A stretch of DNA of 64,000 bases from Rhodovulum imhoffii. Lineage in GTDB: Bacteria; Pseudomonadota; Alphaproteobacteria; Rhodobacterales; Rhodobacteraceae. Positions 57,911 through 64,000 of the stretch are shown here, piece after piece. The DNA is taken from positions 1 to 64,000 of the forward strand of contig NZ_QAAA01000004.1 in assembly GCF_003046545.1 (NCBI RefSeq), read 5' to 3'. A program made the translations under genes and the position numbers. Numbering within the stretch: the first letter of the stretch is position 1; every line of letters begins with the position of its first letter. The notes beneath the pieces are model-generated. The model did not search any database. It saw only the letters and a program-made list of their open reading frames with translations, and was not told where the DNA came from.

Positions 57911-58965
57911 GAGAGACCTTCTGTCAGAGCCGTTTCGAGACGTGCATCCCAGCCGCTCAGATCCCCGCGCGCGAAGGCCTCGGGGGTGACCAGTTGCAGG
58001 CTCCGGCATGCGAAAAGCGGGCCGTGACGGTCCAGCGCCGAGCTGCAAAGAGAAACCGCCAGTGCAAAGCGTTCATCCGACAAACAGGGCCAGGCCTCGA
58101 TCGGGAAAAAGGCCGGCACCCCGTTCTGACCGTCGATCCGGGCATGTTCCTGTGGGTGGCGCTTGATGAGCACGCGATACCCGCGCCTGCGCAGGATCTG
58201 GGCCATCCGTTCGTAAAGAACTTCCTTCTCCCGGGGAGAACACAGGCCCGGCCGGTCGATCGGCTGGGTCAGGATCACGGCTGTCGCGCCGATGCGGGAT
58301 ATCGGCGACCCGGACCAAAAGACACGGGCCAGATCGTGGCGGGTGCGCTCAGGCAAGGTTTGAATCAGTCCGGTCATGTCCAGCCGGCTGGCCTTGGCCG
58401 CAAGCGCGGGGGGAAGGCTTTGGGGCGCGGCGACCTCGATCCGGTCAACCCAGGGTTCCTCCCCCATGAAATGATACCGCGGAGATCGCCCCCAAAGCCC
58501 CCGCAGAAGGGCCTTGCCAAAACTGATCGGAAGGGAGTGGTAGGTGCCCAGCCCCTCTTCGCGCAAGATGATGCGCTGACAGCGGTGGCGCAGCGTCTTG
58601 GGGAGGAAATGGCCCGTGGTAAAGATATACGCGTCCCGGTAGGCCGGACGAAGCCATGCCGGAGGGTGGGCCGCCGGACCTGCGAACCAGGCCCCTGGGC
58701 GTGGGGCCCAGTTCCGCCGCAAGATTGCCGGCAGCCCCCCCGGCAGGGATGCGAATTCTTCCGCGGCCTCGCAGTCGCGACGTATCAGGATCGGGGTTTG
58801 CGGCATCAGCGCGTGCAAACGCGCGATGACCTGCTCGGGGATCGGGGCGTAATCGGCCAGATAAACGATTTCAGCCGGGTAGGGGGAGGAAAGGATCGAG
58901 ATCAGCGTATAGAAAAGAGGTCGCGAACTGGGCACGACGTAAAGATCGGGAAGGGGCTCGGCCAT
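57907..58965 (-). CDS. GT52-family (sialyltransferase-like) glycosyltransferase
   Basis: 352 residues from ATG 58965. GT52-type features: an N-terminal PDLYVVPSSRPLFYTLISIL, then ILTQPIDRPGLCSPREKEVL and VLIKRHPQEHARIDGQN. Known GT52 enzymes use CMP-sialic acid. With a CMP-nonulosonate pathway encoded 6-18 kb away, this is the best candidate to transfer the product. Start choice: a GGAAAGG site precedes it; a longer frame reaches 59127. Confidence 0.72.
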   Translation of the reverse strand: MAEPLPDLYVVPSSRPLFYTLISILSSPYPAEIVYLADYAPIPEQVIARLHALMPQTPILIRRDCEAAEEFASLPGGLPAILRRNWAPRPGAWFAGPAAHPPAWLRPAYRDAYIFTTGHFLPKTLRHRCQRIILREEGLGTYHSLPISFGKALLRGLWGRSPRYHFMGEEPWVDRIEVAAPQSLPPALAAKASRLDMTGLIQTLPERTRHDLARVFWSGSPISRIGATAVILTQPIDRPGLCSPREKEVLYERMAQILRRRGYRVLIKRHPQEHARIDGQNGVPAFFPIEAWPCLSDERFALAVSLCSSALDRHGPLFACRSLQLVTPEAFARGDLSGWDARLETALTEGLS

Positions 58966-59470
58966 CTGTTCATGCCTTTCCTCCGAGTCCGTTCGGATGC
59001 CCGGACCGGAGACTTCCTGCATGACGTATACGGGCCGTCCTGTCGGCTGCATCGGGTCTTTCGTGGTCGCAATGGTCTTCGGCAGACTCTTAACGTCTGC
59101 TCCCGGTCGATCAAGCTCCCTTGGCAAGGTTTTCCGAAAGAACGTCCCGACAGGTGGGATTGCGCGGTCGCTCCGGGCTGGTGCAGCGGGGGGCGCTCCA
59201 CGGTCTCCCCGCCCGCCGCTCTTTACGGGTCGCGGGGCATCGCCGCGAAATCCTGTGCGATTCAGGGCAGGGGGAATCTTGTGATGGACGGCTTGCGCCC
59301 GGATTGACCGGCCCCCGGAGGTGGCGCCGGCCGGGAGAGGCAGCCCTGTCTGCCCGCCCCCCGGGCGGTCGGATGGGTCCGGAGGGGCGCATGGGAAGTG
59401 CGTCGGGAACGATCCGCGATATGGCCGACCCGGCTTTTTTGCCGTTTGGAACGGTCTGCTCCTGTCGGCT
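58966..59470. other. Region between the GT52-like gene and the acyl-CoA synthetase gene
   Basis: 505 bases upstream of a minus-strand operon. It includes a possible in-frame extension of the GT52-like gene (to 59127) and presumably its promoter. I see no further gene, repeat or convincing terminator. Confidence 0.45.
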
Positions 59471-61102
59471 CTAGGGGGGCGACCCGGCGCGGGCCATGGC
59501 GCGAAGCTCCGCGCGGATGATCTTTCCCGTTGTGGTCAGGGGCATCGTGCCGATGAATCGCACGATGCGCGGATATTCATGGGCGGCAAGCCGCGTCCGG
59601 ACCCGGTCGGCGATGTCCGTGGCCAGCGCATCAGAGGGTTCGGCCCCTTCCACCAGTTGGATGTAAGCCGCAACAACTTCGCCACGCAGCGGGTCGGGCA
59701 CGCCGATGACGCCGGCCAGGTGCACGGCGGGATGGGTCATCAGGCAATCCTCGACCTCTCCGGGGCCGATGCGGTAACCGCCCGAAGAGATCACGTCGTC
59801 GTCGCGCCCGATGAAACGAATCTTGCCGTTCCGCATCACCCCCCGGTCGCCGGTCAGCAGCCAGCGCCCGCCCGGGCCGGTGGCGAACTTGGCTTCCGTT
59901 GCCTCCGGTGCGTTCCAGTAGCGCAGGAACATCACCGGGTCGGGTGCGTGCACGGCGATGACGCCCTCGGTGCCATCCGGGCAGGGGCGGGCGGCATGGT
60001 CCAGGACGCGCACGTCATGGCCCGGAACCGGCGCCCCCATCACGCCGGGTGTGGCGGGTTCCTGAACGCCGCAGGCGCTGACGATCATGTTGCATTCGGT
60101 CTGGCCGTAAAATTCGTTGATCTCGACACCAAAAACCCGCCGCCCCCACTCCAGCAGTTCCGCGCCCAGGGGCTCTCCGCCCGAGGCGACAGAGCGCAGG
60201 CACAGGCCATCGGCCAGATGCTCCGGCGCGCGGCGCATCATCTTCAGGGCCGTGGGCGGCAGGAAGGTATTGCGGATGCGTTTTTCCCGCAGCAGGCCGA
60301 AGGCGGCTTCTGCGGTGAACTTGGAAAACCGGCGCGCCACAACCGGAACCCCATGATGAAGCGCGGGCATCAGAACATCGAGAAGCCCGCCGATCCAGGC
60401 CCAGTCCGCCGGGGTCCAGATCAGGTCGCCGGGCTGGGGAAGAAAGTCGTGGCTGATCTCGACGCCGGGCAGGTGCCCCAGCAATACCCGGTGCGCATGC
60501 AGGGCGCCCTTGGGGTTGCCGGTAGTGCCGGAGGTATAGATCAGCAACGCCGGATCGTCCGCTGCGGTGTCGGCGGGGGTGAACGCCTCATCCGCTTCCG
60601 CCAGTGCGGCCCGATAACTTTCGGGGCCGTCGTCGTCCAGTATCAGCACATGGGCCAGCGCGGGCAGCCGGTCGCGCAACGCGGAGAGTTTTTCCGCGCC
60701 CGCCCGGTCGGCGATCACGGTCCGGGTGCCGCTGTCATGTAGCCGGTGGAGCAGGGCATCGGGGCCGAACAGTGCGAAAAGCGGCAGGCTGATCGCTCCG
60801 AGTTTATGCACCGCGATATGGGCTATGGCGACCTCGGCCCGCTGAGGCATCAGAACCGCGACACGGTCCCCCGACGCCACGCCGCGGGTAACAAGCGCGT
60901 TTGCCAGGCGGTTGGATTGCGCGCGCAGCCGGGCATAGGTGAATGTCCGTTCGCCCCCCTGGTCGTCGATGTCGAGAATTGCCGTGCGGTCCGGGTGTTT
61001 CGCGGCCCACCGGTCACAGATATCGACACCGATGTTGAACCGCGCCGGGATCTCCCACCTGAAGTCGCCGGGACGGGTCCTTCCTTTTCCTGTTGAAAGC
61101 AT
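59471..61102 (-). CDS. Medium-chain-type acyl-CoA synthetase (AMP-binding)
   Basis: 543 residues. ANL motifs: YTSGTTGNPKGALHAHR, GEPLGAELLEWGRRVFG, NEFYGQTECNMIV, TGDRGV and the C-terminal lysine block PLTTTGKIIR. It resembles AcsA/ACSM-type acyl-CoA synthetases that activate short or medium carboxylates to CoA thioesters. ATG 61102 has GGGGAGGGG upstream. It stands alone behind its own promoter and a palindromic operator-like site. Confidence 0.88.
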   Translation of the reverse strand: MLSTGKGRTRPGDFRWEIPARFNIGVDICDRWAAKHPDRTAILDIDDQGGERTFTYARLRAQSNRLANALVTRGVASGDRVAVLMPQRAEVAIAHIAVHKLGAISLPLFALFGPDALLHRLHDSGTRTVIADRAGAEKLSALRDRLPALAHVLILDDDGPESYRAALAEADEAFTPADTAADDPALLIYTSGTTGNPKGALHAHRVLLGHLPGVEISHDFLPQPGDLIWTPADWAWIGGLLDVLMPALHHGVPVVARRFSKFTAEAAFGLLREKRIRNTFLPPTALKMMRRAPEHLADGLCLRSVASGGEPLGAELLEWGRRVFGVEINEFYGQTECNMIVSACGVQEPATPGVMGAPVPGHDVRVLDHAARPCPDGTEGVIAVHAPDPVMFLRYWNAPEATEAKFATGPGGRWLLTGDRGVMRNGKIRFIGRDDDVISSGGYRIGPGEVEDCLMTHPAVHLAGVIGVPDPLRGEVVAAYIQLVEGAEPSDALATDIADRVRTRLAAHEYPRIVRFIGTMPLTTTGKIIRAELRAMARAGSPP

Positions 61103-61136
61103 GCTTCCCCTCCCCGGAAGTATGCCAGACCTGAAT

Positions 61137-61150
61137 TGAACGATCGTTCA
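61137..61150. promoter_or_regulatory. Perfect 14-bp palindrome, TetR-type operator candidate
   Basis: TGAACGATCGTTCA equals its own reverse complement. It starts 35 bases upstream of the acyl-CoA synthetase gene and directly follows the candidate -10 element, so it would overlap the transcription start. Palindromes of the GAAC-N4-GTTC kind are bound by TetR-family regulators of fatty-acid and branched-chain catabolism (family knowledge). No such regulator is encoded in the window. Confidence 0.6.
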
Positions 61151-61152
61151 GG

Positions 61153-61181
61153 ATGTGAACATGCCTCCTCCGTCCTGTCAA
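61153..61181 (-). promoter_or_regulatory. Candidate promoter of the acyl-CoA synthetase gene
   Basis: On the minus strand TTGACA (61176-61181) is followed after 17 bases by TCACAT (61153-61158). The -35 is a perfect match, while the -10 is weak. The palindrome at 61137 begins two bases downstream of the -10. Confidence 0.5.
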
Positions 61182-61478
61182 CAAAGGTAAGCCTGCCGAT
61201 CCCGCCCCGGCTGTCCCTGGGCGAAAGACCGGGCCGCCCATCCGGGGCCGCCCGCCCGCTCCCGCATCGCCGTAAGGAACGGCGGATGACCCCGGCGGGT
61301 CGGCGGTGTGCACCGTGCCGGGCCTGTGGGACACAGGCAGGATCACGAACGCCCTTGTCCCTTGCCGCGCAAAAATGATGAAAAAAGATGGGCCGGGGGT
61401 TACGGTTTCTTGCAGTACACCGCGGCATGCGCCATAAGAAGGGCGCTTTTGAAGGATCTGGACAGGAAGGCAAATCGC

Positions 61479-62258
61479 ATGGTTCAACTGCGACTCCCCA
61501 AGGACTCTGTCGTCAAGCTGGGCAAGACATGGCCGGCCCCCGAGGGGGCAACCAACCTGAGAAAATTCCAGATCTACCGCTGGGACCCGGATGCGGGCGA
61601 AAACCCGCGGGTCGATACCTATTTCGTCGATCTCGACACCTGCGGTCCGATGGTTCTGGACGCGCTGATCAAGATCAAGAATGAAATCGACCCCGGGCTG
61701 ACCTTCCGGCGCTCCTGCCGGGAAGGGATCTGCGGGTCCTGCGCGATGAATATCGACGGGGTGAACACGCTGGCCTGCACACGAGGCATGGATGAGATCA
61801 ACGGAACGGTGAAAATCTATCCGCTTCCGCACATGCCGGTGGTCAAGGATCTCGTGCCCGACCTGACGCATTTCTATGCCCAGCACGCTTCGATCATGCC
61901 CTGGCTGGAAACCAAGACCAGTACCCCGGTCAAGGAATGGCTTCAGTCGATCGAAGACCGCAAGAAGCTCGACGGCCTGTATGAGTGTGTGATGTGCGCC
62001 TGCTGCTCGACTTCGTGCCCGTCTTACTGGTGGAACGGGGACAAATACCTGGGCCCCGCCGCGCTGCTGCATGCCTATCGCTGGATCATCGACTCGCGGG
62101 ATGAAGCCACGGGTGAGCGCCTGGATCAGCTTGAAGATCCGTTCAAGCTCTATCGTTGCCACACGATCATGAACTGTACCAAGACCTGCCCGAAAAATCT
62201 TAACCCCGCCAAGGCCATCGCCCAGATCAAGGGCATGATGGTGGACCGGGTAATCTGA
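61479..62258 (+). CDS. sdhB: Succinate dehydrogenase iron-sulfur subunit
   Basis: 259 residues. Cysteine clusters: the [2Fe-2S] [15 protein letters not shown] with a following CTRG, and the [4Fe-4S]/[3Fe-4S] region [16 protein letters not shown] and [17 protein letters not shown]. It passes electrons from SdhA to the membrane anchor of complex II. ATG 61479 follows GGACAGGAAGG. Unusually, sdhC, sdhD and sdhA are not next to it; the upstream gene is divergent and unrelated. Confidence 0.96.
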   Translation: MVQLRLPKDSVVKLGKTWPAPEGATNLRKFQIYRWDPDAGENPRVDTYFVDLDTCGPMVLDALIKIKNEIDPGLTFRRSCREGICGSCAMNIDGVNTLACTRGMDEINGTVKIYPLPHMPVVKDLVPDLTHFYAQHASIMPWLETKTSTPVKEWLQSIEDRKKLDGLYECVMCACCSTSCPSYWWNGDKYLGPAALLHAYRWIIDSRDEATGERLDQLEDPFKLYRCHTIMNCTKTCPKNLNPAKAIAQIKGMMVDRVI

Positions 62259-62313
62259 CCTGAAAACCGGGGCGGGCGGGGGCAACCGTTTCGGGCATGG
62301 CGCGGTTGGATGG

Positions 62314-62355
62314 CCGCCCGCCTGTGTGGGCACGACATCTGTCGTGCCCGGGCGG
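62314..62355. repeat. Nested inverted repeat after sdhB
   Basis: A 9-bp perfect stem (GGGCACGAC / GTCGTGCCC, loop ATCT) at 62328-62349 sits inside an outer CCGCCCG / CGGGCGG pair. No T-run follows, so it may be a weak or Rho-assisted terminator, or a cruciform. Confidence 0.55.
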
Positions 62356-62464
62356 TCGTATCCCGAGGTGCCCAACGCGCCGGTGGTTTGATCCCCGCCC
62401 TGAAAGAATGCGCCAGCGCGCGGTTCCGGCGTGCTGGATTGGCTGTACCTGCCGTGCCTGGGGG

Positions 62465-62887
62465 TTAGCCGTTCGGGTCTTCGACCTTGTTGCGCATTAC
62501 CTTGATCTCGCCCCGCGCCTTCTTTGCTTTCAGCCGCCGTTCCACTGAACCTTTTGTCGGGCGTGTCGGGCGCCGTTTCCCGGGGGTGATCAGGGCTTTG
62601 CGAATCAGCTCCGCAAGGCGTTCGCGGGCAATCTCCCGGTTGCGGGCCTGGCTGCGGGTTTCGTCCACCTGGATCAGGATCGCGCCCTCTTTCGTCCACC
62701 GCCGACCGGCCAGGCGCTTCAACCGCGCCTTTACCGGAGCGGGCAGATTCGGGCTTCGGGCGGCCTCAAAGCGCAGGTCCACCGCAGAGGAAACCTTGTT
62801 CACGTTTTGCCCGCCGGGTCCCGACGCACGGGAAAAGACCTCGGTCAGTTCCCAGTCGGAAAGGGTGATCTCGTCGGTGATGCGCAT
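62465..62887 (-). CDS. arfB: Alternative ribosome-rescue factor ArfB
   Basis: 140 residues from ATG 62887. The GGQ hydrolysis motif is in SRASGPGGQNVNKVSSAV, and the basic C-terminal tail (RPTRPTKGSVERRLKAKKAR) is the part that enters the empty mRNA channel of stalled ribosomes. It frees stalled ribosomes by hydrolysing peptidyl-tRNA. A terminator-like hairpin stands 33 bases upstream of the start. Confidence 0.93.
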   Translation of the reverse strand: MRITDEITLSDWELTEVFSRASGPGGQNVNKVSSAVDLRFEAARSPNLPAPVKARLKRLAGRRWTKEGAILIQVDETRSQARNREIARERLAELIRKALITPGKRRPTRPTKGSVERRLKAKKARGEIKVMRNKVEDPNG

Positions 62888-62919
62888 GGGGCAAGATAAC
62901 GCTATGGCGGAAAACAAGA

Positions 62920-62942
62920 AAGGGTCGCCACGGGCGACCCTT
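62920..62942 (-). terminator. Rho-independent terminator between the short ORF and arfB
   Basis: On the minus strand a perfect 10-bp stem (AAGGGTCGCC / GGCGACCCTT, 3-base loop) is followed by TCTTGTTTT. It would end transcripts coming from the short ORF (and yhhQ) before arfB, or act as an attenuator for arfB. Confidence 0.82.
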
Positions 62943-63012
62943 CCGAGATCAGGGAGATGGGCCGGTTAGAGCAAGAGGCCCAATCGGGGGTGTTCTGACT
63001 TTGGGATTGCCC

Positions 63013-63069
63013 TCAGGCCACGGCCCCCCCGACTGTTCCAACACCTGTCTCCAACATCACTCTGGACAC
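63013..63069 (-). CDS. 18-residue ORF with extreme ribosome binding site
   Basis: GTG at 63069 opens 18 codons (VSRVMLETGVGTVGGAVA) and a TGA. The preceding 16 bases on the minus strand, AGAAAGGAGGTGGTCC, pair with the complete 3' end of 16S rRNA (one G-U pair), with a 7-base gap from GGAGG to the start. A TTGACT -35-like element lies upstream at 63127-63132, just outside yhhQ, and a terminator follows. It could be a leader peptide or a small-protein/sRNA transcript; I do not recognise the peptide. Confidence 0.5.
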   Translation of the reverse strand: MSRVMLETGVGTVGGAVA

Positions 63070-63070
63070 T

Positions 63071-63086
63071 GGACCACCTCCTTTCT
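63071..63086 (-). promoter_or_regulatory. Full-length anti-SD-complementary ribosome binding site
   Basis: On the minus strand AGAAAGGAGGTGGTCC matches the complement of the whole 16S rRNA tail (GGAUCACCUCCUUUCU) at all 16 positions if one G-U wobble is counted. Ordinary sites in this window use 4-7 matching bases. Confidence 0.7.
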
Positions 63087-63138
63087 GTGACTGCCGATGG
63101 TTAAAGCGTGCCACAGATTTAGTGGAAGTCAAAAGATT

Positions 63139-63762
63139 TTACGCAATCTGTGCCGTCATTCGCCTGACAATCAGGCGAAAAGGAATCAGTGCGGCCAAAG
63201 CGAGGGCAAGTTTGACACACCAGTCCGCCACCGCCAGCGATGCCCATAGCGGGACAACCGGGCCGACGCCCAGAAGCGGCAGGGCCTCATTGGCCCATCC
63301 GACATCGTTGGCGGGTTCCAGGACCGTGAGAGATGCGGAAAACGCGACGGTGAAGAAAAGCGCCGTATCCACGGAAGACCCGATCAGCGTGGAGACCACC
63401 GGCGCCCGCCACCAGCGCCCTTCGCGCAGGCGGTCGAAAATGACGATGTCCAGCACCTGAGCGGTCAGGAAGGCGGTGCCGGAGGCCAGCGCGATGCGCA
63501 GGGTCACCAGCGGGCCGAACTCACCGGAAATCTGGGTGCCAACGAAGGAGCAGATCACCCCGGTGACAAAACCCGCGAATACCACCTTTCGGGCCGTTCG
63601 GGGGCCGTACACCCTGTTCATGACATCGGTCACCAGAAAGGCGAGCGGATAGGTAAAGGCCCCCCATGTCAGCCACTGGCCGAACAGGAACTGGACGAGG
63701 ATATTGGAGGCCACCACGATAGCGGCCATGGCAAGAATGCCGGGAAGAACTGCGCGGTGCAT
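63139..63762 (-). CDS. yhhQ: Queuosine-precursor transporter, YhhQ/VUT family
   Basis: 207 residues with about six membrane segments. Family blocks are present: NILVQFLFGQWLTWGAFTYP, LAFLVTDVMNRVYGPRTARK and the end of the fourth helix with QVLDIVIFDRLR; then WWRAPVVSTLIGSSVDTALF. YhhQ imports precursors such as preQ0 or preQ1 for tRNA queuosine. It starts at 63762. Confidence 0.9.
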   Translation of the reverse strand: MHRAVLPGILAMAAIVVASNILVQFLFGQWLTWGAFTYPLAFLVTDVMNRVYGPRTARKVVFAGFVTGVICSFVGTQISGEFGPLVTLRIALASGTAFLTAQVLDIVIFDRLREGRWWRAPVVSTLIGSSVDTALFFTVAFSASLTVLEPANDVGWANEALPLLGVGPVVPLWASLAVADWCVKLALALAALIPFRLIVRRMTAQIA

Positions 63763-63851
63763 GGTTGTGCCCGTTTTGACAAGGTTGCGGCGACTTGGTC
63801 CGCCCGTGCGGACGCGTCTTGTTAGCGCCCTGCGGGCTTTGCCGCAAGGGG

Positions 63852-64000
63852 TCAGTCGCGCCGGGGCGGTTGCCAGCGTTCGATATAGTCCACCGCCTCG
63901 CGCGCGGTTTCGACGAATTTGAAAAGCTCCAGGTCTTCGGGGGCGATGGTTCCTGCCTCGACCAGCGCGTCCCAGTTCACCAGTTTGCGCCAGAAGCTTT
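63852..64000 (-). CDS. LOG-family (TIGR00730-like) protein, C-terminal part
   Basis: The last 49 codons of a minus-strand gene that continues past the window edge. The end reads SFWRKLVNWDALVEAGTIAP, then EDLELFKFVETAREAVDYIE, as in Rossmann-fold LOG-family nucleotide phosphoribohydrolases (cytokinin-type, formerly 'lysine decarboxylase'). The catalytic PGGxGT region is outside the window, so the family call rests on the tail alone. Confidence 0.65.
   Translation of the reverse strand, partial: SFWRKLVNWDALVEAGTIAPEDLELFKFVETAREAVDYIERWQPPRRD

Larger units (their letters stand above)
61103..61478. other. Divergent intergenic region, acyl-CoA synthetase / sdhB
   Basis: 376 bases between two divergent genes. 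The left part holds the minus-strand promoter and a perfect palindrome (separate entries). The right part should hold the sdhB promoter, which I cannot place with confidence; GGACAGGAAGG at about 61460 is the sdhB ribosome binding site. Confidence 0.5.

Noticed and set aside
61014-62699. 561-codon open frame antisense to sdhB
   Set aside because: SdhB has all cysteine clusters on the plus strand; the antisense frame is a shadow.
63071-63086. Fragment resembling the 3' end of 16S rRNA on the plus strand (GGACCACCTCCTTTCT)
   Set aside because: Only about 17 bases match and no other rRNA sequence flanks them. On the minus strand the same bases act as a ribosome binding site correctly spaced from a GTG, which explains them better.

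Overview
The window is GC-rich DNA with tightly packed, overlapping operons. Gene content points to a Rhodobacterales (Paracoccaceae-type) alphaproteobacterium able to fix CO2. The pointers are a TRAP/5-oxoprolinase operon, a full urease operon beside urtABCDE, a form IA RuBisCO operon with cbbQ and cbbO, an IalB-family protein and a YhhQ transporter. This lineage is inferred from protein resemblance, not from a phylogeny. I saw no rRNA, tRNA or CRISPR array.

Layout. 1-621: end of an IS481-like element that abuts the stop codon of a winged-helix regulator. 1.3-6.8 kb: TRAP transporter plus PxpBCA (5-oxoproline uptake and cleavage). 7.0-12.1 kb (minus): ureD-ureA-[48-aa His-rich protein]-ureB-C-E-F-G, divergent from urtABCDE (12.4-18.4 kb). 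18.4-21.0 kb: DUF2853, ahcY and an HD hydrolase. 21.0-27.1 kb: cbbR divergent from cbbL-cbbS-cbbQ-cbbO. 27.5-38.0 kb: housekeeping and signalling genes (rlmN, an IalB-like protein, a binding protein paired with a hybrid histidine kinase, pncA-pncB, cardiolipin synthase, an EEP-family nuclease/phosphatase).

38.1-59.0 kb is a surface-glycan island. Its core is one 13-gene plus-strand operon (40.36-52.66 kb). It encodes a legionaminic-acid-type CMP-nonulosonate pathway (LegC, LegG, PtmE, LegB, LegI, LegH, LegF plus two oxidoreductases). An acyl-activation module follows: acyl carrier protein, AMP-forming ligase, ketoreductase-like SDR and a GNAT-like protein. Convergent to it are a large putative GT-B protein, a NodB-type deacetylase, a GT25-like protein and a GT52 (sialyltransferase-like) protein that could use the CMP-sugar. 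This is the most interesting part of the window.

59.4-64.0 kb: a fatty acyl-CoA synthetase behind a perfect TetR-type palindrome, an isolated sdhB, arfB, and an 18-codon ORF whose ribosome binding site is complementary to the whole 16S 3' tail and which is followed by a terminator just upstream of arfB. A YhhQ-type transporter and the end of a LOG-family protein close the window.

Together the genes link nitrogen acquisition (urea, 5-oxoproline), carbon fixation, NAD salvage and a decorated cell-surface sugar.
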